From contig KN888128.1 in the NCBI GenBank assembly GCA_000934455.1, positions 1 to 27,560 on the forward strand: DNA of 27,560 nt, given 5' to 3'. How positions within the stretch are numbered: position 1 is the first letter of the stretch; every line of letters starts with the position of its first letter. A program made the translations under genes and the position numbers. The notes under the pieces are model-generated. The model was not told the DNA's origin, made no database searches, and was given only the letters and a program-made list of their open reading frames with translations. The DNA is from Apostichopus parvimensis (Eukaryota; Echinodermata; Holothuroidea; Aspidochirotida; Stichopodidae). Below are positions 9,001 through 20,348 of this stretch, piece by piece.

Positions 9001-12000
9001 ATCGCTATATTCTGAATTAGCACCTCCCTGGTAATATCACAGTGGTTCTCAAGTGCAGTAACCATTACAGCATTACCAAACAATTCATTTCCCTTCATCA
9101 TATGCTGGCTTAGGGTTGTTCTCATTGTGTGTGCAACTGTAGGTAACATACTGTACAGTACCTGCTGGGAACAAGGGCTTAAAATTTGGTCACTCCTGCG
9201 TGACATTTTATATAATAAAAAATATCACTTCCCCTTGCATTGCTAATAGGAGCTGCATAGTCTAGATCCAGCAATATGCTGTACACTTGGCAATGGGTTC
9301 ATGTAGCAAACCTACTTTACTATTAAACACATCATCATGTGCACAAAACAGTTAGGAATCAAAATGGCTTGAAATTAATGTTCATAGCATGCAGTATATG
9401 TATAGCTACAGTTCTATCTTCCATATAGCAAAACGAGAAGTTCTGTCCTATAATATTTACTAGTTAAATGTGTCCTTGATCAGTTATAATTTAAAAAATA
9501 TCAGTATTTTAAGGATGACTGTTTAGGAGCAAAATTCATACTTTATACTCTACAGTATGTTGTACAGTAGCTGACCTTTTAAAAACACTGATGTCAGTCT
9601 AGGTTGTATATACGCGTACTGCATATAAACACTTGTAATTTTTACAGCTGAGGTTCAACAAATAAAGTGACTGGACTACTTAGTCTAATAGACTATAAAG
9701 GCCATTTAGGTCAGTTCCTCGGACTAAGATTGCAAACTCACTGGGAGAGACAAGACCTTATAATGGCCTCCAATGTCATGTTATAAAAATGTATAGTAAA
9801 TGTTTCGCAGCCAAATAATGTATTGAATTTCATTTCTAGTGGGCTCTGTTGTTAATAAGAAGTTCAAAGAACATATTCTGGATGGATTATTAGATATTAC
9901 ACAAAAATGGATTAACAGATTCATGTCTGAACCGAGGAACTTAAAGACATTAAGATAGTCTTAATGCAGCATTCCAGAAACTTCTAGCCTATTTTTAAAG
10001 TCAATACTGTATCTCTCGTAAAACTGGAATAGCTATCAGAAAAATTATTCGCATGCACTCAAACTCTTCTGTCATCTTGGACTATGAATATCAATATCAA
10101 TATCAAAAACTAAATTCTGCCTTCTTCGATCCTTCATAAATAAGTTCATGATCTTACCAAATTATCACACAGGTGACCATGCATGGTTCTAACAAAAATG
10201 ATGGATTTTTTCCAGCCTCATTTATAATATCTACTGTATGGCTGGTACCCTAGAGACTGAAATATGTAGATACTGTACATCAAATACTGATATATCACAA
10301 CTATAAACTTAATATGATGTATGCATTGCACAGTATATACTGCCGTACTCTCCAAAATGATACGGATTTCGGTCAATCATACCATAGCTGGTAAAATTAG
10401 GTCATCCAGGGGTTTGGCTCAGATACTTTCATTTGGCTTATTTGTTCGCAACAAATGTAACAAAAATTTAATGTGTGTTCTATTTAGCAAGGTTTTTTGC
10501 ATTATTGCTAGTAAATTTTCATTACTATAGGATTCTGAAAAGCAACAAACAATGCTGTTTATAGTACTTAGCTAGATTAGTCCAGCTCTTACTTCCACTA
10601 TTTCATAAGGATTTTAAAAATCTTCACTCCATATTTAAAAGCTTTAAAATTCCCAATCACTTTATAATAGGCATGTACAGTTAAGGTGCAGATTTTAGTA
10701 CAGTGATTTAAAATAAAGTCAACTGCAATAATCAATACAAACTGGACAGGTTTTCAGCTGTCAATTACAATTAAAATATTAACAAAATGAGTACTTTTCT
10801 CACAAATGTTTAAAAAATGTATGTTCCTGATTGTTCACAGTACAGTAAATCTGTGTAAATAATGGTCACTTTTAAGTACTCAAAGCATGGTCCCCCCCCA
10901 ATCCAAACATTTGTCAGCCAACCAACCCCCCCTCCTAAAGATAACATTGGTCAGAAAGATAGGTTCCGCCTGACACCCTAACAGAGCATCGGTGCCCCCT
11001 GTATACAGTATACACCCTAGATACAGATAACTTTTGGTCAACTTATCATTCTACCATCGTACCGGTCTACAAGCCAACGTTTGAAATCTCCCAAAAAAAT
11101 CGTAGGAGTATATACGTGCATCAAAAAGTAAATGAGTAGGCGACTATATATTTCTTTCAGTTATTTTTTCTTCGGCTACTTTTATTTTCTTGCGACTTAT
11201 GACCTTCACATAAGCCAATGGGCCTCCAGAACTAGTCAAGCACACATTCTTTCATGGTTCCATCTAGATTCTTCCATTTCAGCAAAATATCCAAAGGGTC
11301 TAATACATAGGTGAATTAAATGGGGCTGGCTATTCGCGTCACTGGTTGCCGATAACAAGAACTTCGACTCTCTTTCGGTTTTCTTTTCATGAAAAGTAGG
11401 CTAATGTATCTTGTAACGTTAAGTGTTCAAATTTTGTGTAGCAGTTTTGGAAGGCTCTAAATGTTGGCACTTATTTTGGGTTCATGTGAATTTTGGTATA
11501 TACATCACTGAACCTGCATAGGAAGTGACCATTTTGTATAGCATTTAATTGCTATGCAATATACCAGAGAATCAGAGATTATTCCCCAAGAGACATCTAC
11601 TGTACTTTGATAGTGTAGTAGGTTCCAGTCAAGTCTAGCAATTTATTATAGAGAGTAATGCTTTCTTTTAGGATTCAAGTGCCTCTCTTGTGATATTAAT
11701 TTAAAAACGAGTACCATATTTTGGGTTTCCTTCTGCCCACGTGTAATTGGATAGTGGACTATGCTGTGTTACAAATACAACCAGCTAATTTTTTCAACTG
11801 CAACATCTGATCAATTAAATTACCATAATAGGGATACCATACTGTTGTCTAGGTGACATAATAAATAATGAGTGAGCCACATGTATAATTATGCATGTAT
11901 GCTTTTTACAAAATTATGCCATCAACTAACTATCCATGCAAAGTATATAGCTGTCACGTAAAATTGTTGTTTGTACTATTTTATTTTGGTATTGTCTTTT

Positions 12001-13000
12001 CAACAATTGAATAATATATTCATTACACAATTGAATATTCATTACGCCATTTACATTTAATACTAATAATAGTACTAATACTGTTGACAGTTGTTCGCAT
12101 TTACTGTACGCAAAACTGACAGCTTTCAAAAATATTTTTGCGGTCAAAACATGGAGCTAGCAACATTCGCATCAACAATCTCATCACTTCCGAAAGTTAG
12201 GAACCTTTAATAAATCACTTTTGTAGAGTCGTATTTTGACAGTGCATTTGAATGTTTGGACTTAGTCGTTAGTTCAATGGGATCCCCACAGCATACACTG
12301 TAGCGAAACTTGTTACTGGCGCTACATACACTGTAGGCTATATAGCAAGAAGAATGATTACTTCGATATAACACATTAAAACTTAAATTTGTAACATGCA
12401 GTGTAGTCTGTACAAACCAAACACCCTGTTAGCGTCAGAAACTATACAAGATGATACACGGCGATGATACATACATCAGACTGTACACGATGTAATTCGC
12501 AGAAAGGCTCACCAGAACAATTGTGCCAACCCTTTGACCATGGCAAAGCCCCATATTTGAAACAAAAGGAGTGGCTTACATGTATTCTTTACGTGAACAT
12601 GATCTCTTGATCATCCCAGCTAAGGGAAATTAATCTAAAAATGTGGATTTTAAACATATATATGGAAAATTCTTTTGTCATAATTCAGTAACCAGAGTTA
12701 GTTTTGGTGGGAGGCTTAATTACCATTGGGTATCTGTGAATGTTCATCAGATTTGCTTGTTAACATTAAAACAAAGGAAAACAATTGTTGAACGTTTTAT
12801 TCAACATGGTGACTATTACTTCAAAATAGATATTTTCATTTTTCAAAGCTAAAATTTTTATGAAAGCAAGGGTAGTAAGGGGATGTCTTGAAAGTACATT
12901 TGCCATATTTAATAACATGGACTGGCAATTTAGTGTAATTTCATCTCAACTGAGTTCATATTAAGGAAGTGTTTATGGTACTTCCCATCTGTATGTTGCA
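9001..13000 (-). other. Large FN3-gene intron, middle portion
   Basis: This part is AT-rich intron sequence with no supported gene. It is notable mainly for many TACTGTA/TACAGTA heptamers (for example near 9151, 9553, 10003, 10233, 10271, 10839, 11004, 11599, 12102), a short ATCAAT repeat at about 10087-10105, an eight-base perfect hairpin at 9948-9966 and an eight-C run at 10892-10899. Short open frames here show neither splice-site support nor a recognisable domain. Confidence 0.6.
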
Positions 13001-14916
13001 TTAGTGCATTTTTCAACCGGATTCATGTGTTTTGAATAACTTCCTTGACATTTCAAAACAGAAACTATTTCCAATCACCAAGGCAAACAAAAAAGCTTTC
13101 CACTCTCACTCAATGGCCTGTATAGCCTTCTGCCAAGACATAGGAAAGTGCATTGACACGCCCAGTTCTCCGTACAGGAAACATTCTGTGAAGAAGTATG
13201 ATTCAGAGAATATCTGTCATATTCAACAACTTTTCTACACATAAATTACTTATACTGTATGACAAACTTTGGCATAATTAGCAATGGTCATAGTAACCTG
13301 TGGGTTTTTCATCCAAGAGCAATCTACGGTTTTCCCATCTGAAATGACTTTCTAAAATTGAAAAGATTCCAAATTTGAGTTAAAATGTTGAATACGTGTT
13401 GAATACATAGGTATAATCCATAAGCCCTTGCAGGTTTCTCCCACATCTGTGGCCGCTTAAGCGTTGTAAAAATAACTGCTGATTATTATTATTATAAGTA
13501 TATCTCAAGCTAAGCTTGTCGTAGAAATATGTTTTGAAAGATCTCATCTTGAGTACTGTAACTGCCAGCAGAATATTACATTTCAGAGACTTGGATGCAA
13601 TTTTTAATGACTCTCAAAGCCTTAAAAGTCAGTTTAAGCGGGCGAGATTGAAAATGCCTTAGCAAAGAAAGCTTTCTGATTGGTTGGCGATCTGATGGGG
13701 TGTACATGTTTCCATCTGAATGAATAGGGGCAGCATTTGTTCCGCTAAACTGTGGCCAGTTAAGAGTTGTACAAACCATGTTAGTTTGTATATATTTCAC
13801 GCTGTGTAATTGGGGAATATGCAGAGTAGCCCAGAAGTGTCTGTCAGAGAGAGAGAGGGAATTCTCTGTGATTTCAGAGAATGTAACTTGTCGGATTTCG
13901 TGGGACTAGAGAGGACCGATGTGACAGCACCCTGTTGATCTAGGGCGTGGCTGGAGATCCCCCCCCCCCTCCATTGGCGTTTAATGTCTGGCCAAGAACT
14001 GACCTTTGCTTTCAAGTAGTGAGCCTTTCTTATACAATATGTTTTTAAGGTCTTATGTTGTTGAAATTTACTGTTGATTGAGCAACAGTTTAACTGACCT
14101 AGGACATCCATCTTGGCTAACTAACTCGCAATATTATTCTACAATTTCTACCACATCTTTCTGCACTGGTACACCTTGTTAAAGCATATTGTAGACTACA
14201 CACCATTCACTCATGTAATGTTTAACCTGTAAGATCTTCAGAGTACCTGCAACATTTCTATAAAGTCATAAGTGGATAGTTTTGTCAAAACTCGGTTCGA
14301 AACATGCAACAATGTATTCTAAACACGGCATCCATGTGCAATAATGTGTATTCCAAATGTAGTCTTGCATGGTGTGGTTACTTAAATGAAGATAACTACT
14401 GTACCTGTCTTCCCTCCAAATATGCACTACAATCTATCTAGTCCTTGAAAACTGGAAAGATTAGATTTTAATACTGTGCACCCTTAGTCCTGATAAATAA
14501 AATATTGTGGATATTGCAAGTTGGAACTTTATACGTTATACAAAACAATGTAAACACTGTGCACACAAATTTTAAACAATGAAAACACCTCATCAGATAC
14601 TGCAAACGTCACCCAAGTGTCTCTTAACGGTGTCAACACAACTGGTACTTAAATGTCTTCTTCTAAACAGAAAGACCGAGTCTACGAATTGGTACAATGG
14701 CATTCGATATTTAACATGTAACTGACAAAGGTTCGTGGAATTTCTTAAAAAACAAATTCATTCGAAACAAGTACATGTTACTACTTAGTAAGGCCTTGAA
14801 CTGTACAGTACCTCCACATTTGGGGAAACAGAATGCACTGTGCAGAAATTGGAAAAAGAATTTACTGAAGCTCAAAAGATTACTATATTAGCCTATTAAA
14901 AGAATGTTATAAATAG

Positions 14917-14946
14917 AGAAAATTAAGACCTAAAGCTGTGTATATA
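14917..14946 (+). repeat. 30-bp direct repeat, copy 1
   Basis: It is identical to 15046-15075, spacing 129 bp, running AGAAAATTAAGACC through GTGTATATA. The five bases before each copy (AAATA) also match, with one mismatch between, so similarity extends to about 36 bp. Confidence 0.85.
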
Positions 14947-15045
14947 GGGTGCACAGTGTTAAAAGATTACCAGGGCATACTAGACACGGTAGAATGAGGT
15001 GCTAAGGTTGTGGGGGGACAGGTAAGCGAGGAACGAAGTAAATAC

Positions 15046-15075
15046 AGAAAATTAAGACCTAAAGCTGTGTATATA
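15046..15075 (+). repeat. 30-bp direct repeat, copy 2
   Basis: It is the exact partner of 14917-14946. The sequence between the copies (GGGTGCACAGTG onward) is unrelated to the repeat, so this is a short dispersed duplication or the two ends of a small insertion. Confidence 0.85.
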
Positions 15076-16159
15076 AGCTAATTACTAAAATAATAAAAAG
15101 AGTCAGAGAGCCAACCAACCAGAAACCTTTTTTTGGTAATTATCAGCAAATTTTCTCTGCATTTTGTTATCGATGATAACATGAACTAACTAGGATACAA
15201 TATAGTACAGTACACATTGTACTAAAGGGCACACTAATAGACACAGGCAGATGCACTGACTCAGTATACAGACCTGCATAAAAATGTTAGCACAAGTACA
15301 GAATATACTGTGCTGTAACAGTACTGTTCATATCATGTATAGTACATAAATGGAAATCCATTCATTTCTCCCATAATACAAAGAATAGATCTGCCTTTAG
15401 AAGTAAAAAGCATACCAAAACAACTCAAAATATATGTAAAATGCAAAAATTGAACCCCTATCGGCAAAGTTGATGTAGGAGTGTTAGAAGCTGGCGAGTG
15501 GAAAAACCAAAAAGGCTGGTTGAGCTCGAGGCGACTTTTAATCATCGGAGAAGCTGAACATGCTCACACCTCTGCTTGCTAAAGAGGCCACTACTAACTG
15601 CAGTATATGCCACCAAGAAAGGGACAAAAACTTGGGAAAATAATTAAAGTCTCCAAACATCACCATCGCAACAAAACAAATATGGCACACAGACAGCTGC
15701 ATTGTCTGAAACTGTGTTAAAAAAAAACGTTTTCAATACATTACAATACAAAGGCTGTTTTTATACAGTTAAATCTTAAAGTGTACAAAAAGTATGGTGC
15801 TGATTCACCATGTGCCGCAATGTTTAATCCAGTTTGATCACAGGCCTACTAAATTCGGTACTTAAGAGTAGCATTTCTTTCACACATATCGTGAGATTAC
15901 GAGTGCAAGCGGTCTCAAAATATCAAGTACGCGTTAGTTTAGAGAATTGTAAAATCGTGTCTACGCATATATTCAAGTTTTATTCATAACACATGTGCAG
16001 TACGGTATGTTCAGAAACAAGTTCACACGGTTTTCACACCCAGGACAAATTTTGAGAGATACTTGCTGCTCTTCAGACATCTCTCTTCCACAGTCATTTG
16101 GAATGTTTAAAGTTTCAACATTTGCAAAAGTGAGTTGCTATATAAATAAGTATATAGTG

Positions 16160-16860
16160 ACACTTACTTCCCCCACCCCCCCCCCACCGTTAACTTACCT
16201 TCCCTTCCGCTCCCTCTCTCCTTCCCTGTCTGGAAGAGAAACTGCTGCAGTTCAGTTAGCCAGTCTGCAGGCGCATAGCCAAAGGGAGGGGGGGCAAAAA
16301 GGTGACGCCCCCCTTGACCATATTTTTTTTTGATAATTTTTTTTATATCGCTAGTAATTTCAAAATAAAAAAAGGTTAGATGCAACTTACAAGGCCTGGG
16401 AAGTGCCATTTCCAGCGATCAGGGAGGCATTTTCGGCCAAAATTTTCATTCACATGGTGGCGCTACGCTTAGATAGTTTGCCTAGTACAGGCTTCACCCC
16501 TCCCTTGGCAAATTCCTCGCTACACACCTGCCAGTCGCGTGCACATTTTGCAGGTAACAACACCATGTACACATACATTTGAGAGATCAACAGAGATCTG
16601 ATACGTGCAAAGGCCATGAACTTTGTACCAGTTGTGAAAGTGCCTCTCGGGATCAGACCCCACAATCGTGGTCTTCCTCAGGGAGGACCATAACTCTTCA
16701 AGTGGGATCAAGATTGTAATATGAACACTCTGGGGATCGACTTGGTCGAGTGACCAAGCAGGTCCCCGCTACTTGCCCTGGTCACTGCCGTTATACGCAC
16801 AGAGGAGCACGACTCTAATGGCAGACGCACAGTGATTTGTAAATAATCATCACAACTTTC
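16160..16860. mobile_element. GC-richer patch, probable decayed dispersed element(s)
   Basis: This block differs from the surrounding intron in base composition. It has a C-run (about 16170-16186), a G-run followed by GACGCCCCCC, an A/T homopolymer stretch (about 16321-16375) and then CpG-containing sequence to about 16830. Stable short hairpins occur at 16732-16767 (GGGGA and CTTGGTC stems) and near 16670-16691 (GGTCTTCC/GGAGGACC around TCAG). Two overlapping minus-strand frames of 63-71 codons match no family I know. I infer a merged set of old transposon pieces, but a structured RNA is an alternative. Confidence 0.35.
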
Positions 16861-17155
16861 TCACGCTTGCTTGAATAAGGCTCTTGCATCCCACCTTGAT
16901 CCACCACCTGCCAACTCTATTACCTCCAGGAGTACACACAAGAACCAAATCTAATTGACTATGACATAAAAACTAAAAGGTCATCCAGTATGAAGCTAAA
17001 CTGTTAGCATGGTAAAAATTTTGCTCCAAGTTTGCAAAAAAGGATTTTTCCAAGAGGCTCTGACCCTCTATATGTATAGGTTTGTGTGGAGATGGGTAGT
17101 AAAGCGAAGTCAAAACAGTACTCGACATTTAACACAAGAAGTGAATGTTACATAC

Positions 17156-17270
17156 CCAGTAACAGTGCCGGTACCCTCATCAGTAGCTGAACTCCATGCC
17201 TGCCATAGGACAGTCACACCGTCTGAACTCAAGATTCCAGCAGTTGGAGCAGTTGCAAGTCTTGGTAGCT
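17156..17270 (-). CDS. FN3 receptor-like gene, exon a: first half of FN3 domain 1
   Basis: This 115-bp exon is phase 1 in and phase 2 out. The acceptor is TATTTCTCTACAG before AGCTACC and the donor is ACTGG followed by GTATGTAA. It encodes 37 residues, LPRLATAPTAG then SSDGVTVLWQAWSS and ATDEGTGTVTG. The first part is the proline-rich A strand. VTVLWQAW is the B strand with the conserved tryptophan, and DEGTG before GY is a common FN3 turn. The split glycine codon is completed by the exon at 4919-5106. The phase-1 entry predicts an upstream exon ending in phase 1, which I could not find between here and 25.4 kb. Confidence 0.85.
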
Positions 17271-17536
17271 CTGTAGAGAAATAAGACTAAACCATCAAAG
17301 ACCTCTCCTGGATTATTTAATGTTTGCAGGATCTACTTTTTTAAATCACCCTCAAAGTATTGATACAGACTAATCAAAGGCTATAAGGAGGGCTCAGAAC
17401 GACCTTATAACATGGATCGACAGACCAGTCAAGGGGCAACGTCACTCAATCCCTTTTCAGGAAAGTTCTAAGTAAAGTCAACAGTGGCAACCATAGATCA
17501 GCCTTCTCTCATGAGGGGCATAAATATGGATGAAGA

Positions 17537-17567
17537 GGGGGGGGGAGGGGGAGGTGGGAGAAGTGGG
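17537..17567 (+). other. G-quadruplex-capable G-run tract
   Basis: Runs of nine, five, three and three G are joined by A, AGGT and AGAAGT spacers. The proline-rich minus-strand frames at 17498-17860 come from this tract and from the C-rich stretch nearby, not from a gene. Confidence 0.55.
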
Positions 17568-18021
17568 ATGTGAGTAGGCCTAGATGTGAGGGAGTGCTGT
17601 AGAAGGTTTGATGCTTCTTGATCTGTTGACTCTGTGACAATTTGAAAATTCCTTCTAAACCTTGTTCCTTCAAATGTCTTTCTATAAACGCACACAGCAA
17701 TTCGTTCCTTTTTCATTGATTCCCCTCCTCCTCCAACCCACTCCCCGTCCACCCCCTCCACCAGCCACCCATACACACAATGTAATGCAATAATTCTCCT
17801 TTCTGTACACAAACTGGTGCAACTATGCAGGTACCCTGGCCCTGCCTTCCAACTATACATAGTTCATAGTACTATATAGTCATGCAGTATATATATACTA
17901 TATAACTGTTTAAAACTACCTACATATAGCACAACCACCCACTCAAACCACAAAGACCTTAAAACTGCTGGAAATCTGATTTAATCAATATGCACAAAGA
18001 GATGACTCATGACCTTGGATT

Positions 18022-18308
18022 GTTACCAATGGCAACAACACATGTTAAAAAAAAACTATCTCAATACTAGGCAAACAGTAACAGTGTAACTTTTAATACT
18101 TTGTGAATTGAATTACTCTTTTCATGTTATGTGGTTTTCTCAGAAGTTCTTCTTAAAGTTGTGGTAACCGATGGCAATAACAAATGTAAATAGTTTAAAA
18201 CTTTAAATTTCAATATCAGGCAAATAGCCCTATAACTTCTAACAGTGTGTGAATTTGTCTTTTCCTATTATTTGGTTTCTCTGAACATTCATATGAAGTT
18301 GTTGTTAG
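18022..18308 (+). repeat. Diverged tandem duplication, period about 142 bp
   Basis: Copy one starts at GTTACCAATGGCAAC (18022) and copy two at GTAACCGATGGCAAT (18164). Both then show ACAAATGT/ACACATGT, CAATANNAGGCAAA, ATAACTTCTAA/GTAACTTTTAA, GTGTGTGAATTTG/ACTTTGTGAATTG, CTTTTC, GTGGTTTTCTCAGAA/TTGGTTTCTCTGAA and AAGTTGTG/AAGTTGTT in order. Divergence is substantial, so it is old. Confidence 0.7.
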
Positions 18309-19982
18309 TGAAACATTCTTGTAATTTCTGTTTAAAGAAAACATACAATATATATGGTATTCACAAGGATCCTGTATGTTTTGCTAATGTGGACTGCTTT
18401 GCTCCAGTAAACTATGGAATGCCAAAAGGACCACAACTGATGATGATGATAATGTAATATTACATGATAATAATATAAATTTATATGATAATATACAGAA
18501 AATGCACCATAAAGAAAACATTTGACTGATCCCAAACATTTCATGGCCAGGAGACTATTCCTATACCTACGGTACTACTAAACACTTGGAAACAATGATG
18601 GAAAATATGGCAAGAATTCTGACTTTTAATTTGCTATTTGAAAATTTACAAACTCATGCTCATGTATGACATTTCTGATTGTAGTGTTGAACAGCATCAA
18701 AAAATTTGTCAAAATTAATTGAAAGCTATTAACAGAGATCTATGGATGATTCATACACACTCGTTGGTATATCAATGTAGATATTTCTAAAGTATTTCAA
18801 CCCAAAACCAAAACAGACATTCCAACCACGAAATGTGATTCAGTGAATGACTAAAAGCTCATTTGCATAATGAGGATGACTGGTTTCATTTAAGTGAACG
18901 ACGTACTTACTGTAGGTTACCAAAGACACTGCAAAACTACAGTGCGGTACAGGTAAATTAAAGACACGATATATCACACACACAAAAATATTATAAAATG
19001 GCATGAAATGCTGACTTAAAATCCTTTGAAAACCATTAAAGCACAAACAATTAAAAAATATAGGTACTGTAGGTGCAGAGAATGTTTTATCAAAAGGTAA
19101 AGCTCTGGAAACTATATAAAACAGAACAACAATTGTGCTAAACCTACCCGTTGAAGTGTTTATAATGAAAGTGTCGAAAGTGGCTTTAAAGGGTTAAAAA
19201 CCTTTTTAAACATATTTAAACGAATCGTACAGTCATAAAAAATCAAAAAAATCAACTACACCTATGAAATAAAGGATGTTCTAGTTGTTCCATTGTTTTC
19301 AACTCCTGTTCCAATTAGTGGTTTTTGCTGGTGGTTATATCGTATACTTTGCAAGTGGTATGGAAGCACAGTAAGTTAAACATGTACACACTACTGAATA
19401 AATTTCTGTTATAGTTGCAAGGCCTGAAATTTGGGTTATGTAATGGGTAAATACCATTGGATTTTTAGCAGTTTGCCCGGAAAATTAAAACGCAATGGCA
19501 TATTTCTGCCAGCAGACATCAAGAATGTAAGGTGAATAGGTTAACAATCTCCATATAAACCCGCATGATTTCCATAAGGCCCCCATATTGCTGCTTTACT
19601 ATCAGCAAATATAATCGAGCTGCTATCAAACAGAAAGTCTGTACAGTATTAAACTGATGTATGTTGTAATTCAGGGAAATGCCAGTGAAAACTTGATTTT
19701 GGTCAGAAGATTTTTTTTTCTTAAGCACTTATGTGATGGCGCCCTCTGTTAGAAAAGAAAAGAACACTGTAGAGCCCCGATTATCAGGGCATTAACATGG
19801 ATCCCTATCCTCCAATAGGAAATGTAGATCTATTATGCTACCAATGTGCCTGTGTAGTACTGACACCTTTAGTCATAACTACTGTACTGTACAAAAGATC
19901 ATATGGTGGAGAGGTACATAGGGTAGGGAACAGCTGTGATCAATTAATCAGTTTTCACTTGGATGAGTGGAACATGAATTGC

Positions 19983-20345
19983 TTTAACTATATTAGACCT
20001 TTCAGGATGCGTGGTGGCACACAGTTCACGGGTACAACATGCTCAATACAGCACAAGGTCTATACCATGTGTTTTCCCTGTTTATGCCTGCAAAAATACA
20101 GAGTTAAGATTGATATTAACACTATAAGATCCTCTAGGATGTGCTGTGGTATACAGTTCACGGGTACTAAATGCTTAATACAGTATAAGGTTTATACCAT
20201 GTGTTTTCCTTCTTTATGCCTGCCAAAATATAGAGTTACGATTGATATAAACACTTTAAGATCCCTAGGATGTGCTGAACGTGGCACACAGTTCTCAGGT
20301 ACAAATGCTAGGATTAAAATATGCCTTCAAATACAGGACAAAGAT
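19983..20345 (+). repeat. 132-bp tandem repeat in an open 183-codon frame
   Basis: Units begin at GGATG near 20005, 20137 and 20268, and the tail of a further upstream unit is visible at about 19985-20004. Period one is 132 bp, exactly 44 codons. The second spacing is 131 bp, and the third unit carries a four-base insertion (AACG after GGATGTGCTG), so the frame is restored. The unit translates with CxxxKVYTMCFP and QFTGT motifs. The third unit is internally shortened. One open frame of 183 codons (19797-20348) covers it. I recognise no domain and favour a minisatellite, with a real small gene as the alternative. Confidence 0.8.
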
Positions 20346-20348
20346 TGA

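Larger units (their letters stand above)
13001..16160 (-). other. Large FN3-gene intron, 5' portion
   Basis: No supported exon or gene lies here. It contains a C-run at 13959-13969, a 30-bp exact direct repeat (14917-14946 and 15046-15075) and further TACTGTA-type heptamers. A 104-codon minus-strand frame at 13797-14111 has no domain I recognise and no convincing splice context. It coincides with a locally GC-richer patch, so a decayed element is possible. Confidence 0.55.
17271..19795. other. Non-coding stretch upstream of the first visible FN3 exon
   Basis: It should be intron of the FN3 gene, because the exon at 17156-17270 requires an upstream phase-1 exon. It contains a G-run tract (17537-17567), a C-rich patch (about 17720-17765), a TATA-rich palindromic stretch (about 17860-17905), a diverged tandem duplication (18022-18308) and the perfect 14-base palindrome ATGTAATATTACAT near 18452. 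No exon is supported. Confidence 0.5.

Noticed and set aside
12643-13244. Two 69-70 codon plus-strand frames
   Set aside because: They have AT-rich codon content, no domain, and no splice or start context. They are of the length expected by chance in this amount of sequence.
13797-14111. 104-codon minus-strand frame
   Set aside because: It is long for this AT-rich window but crosses an 11-base C run, has no domain I recognise and lacks convincing splice sites. Chance or a decayed element is likelier.
15995-16333. 112-codon plus-strand frame
   Set aside because: It runs through C-runs and repeat-like sequence, with no domain or splice support.
17498-17860. 120-codon minus-strand frame with polyproline
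   Set aside because: It is generated by the G-run tract at 17537-17567 and C-rich sequence at 17720-17765. It has low-complexity translation.
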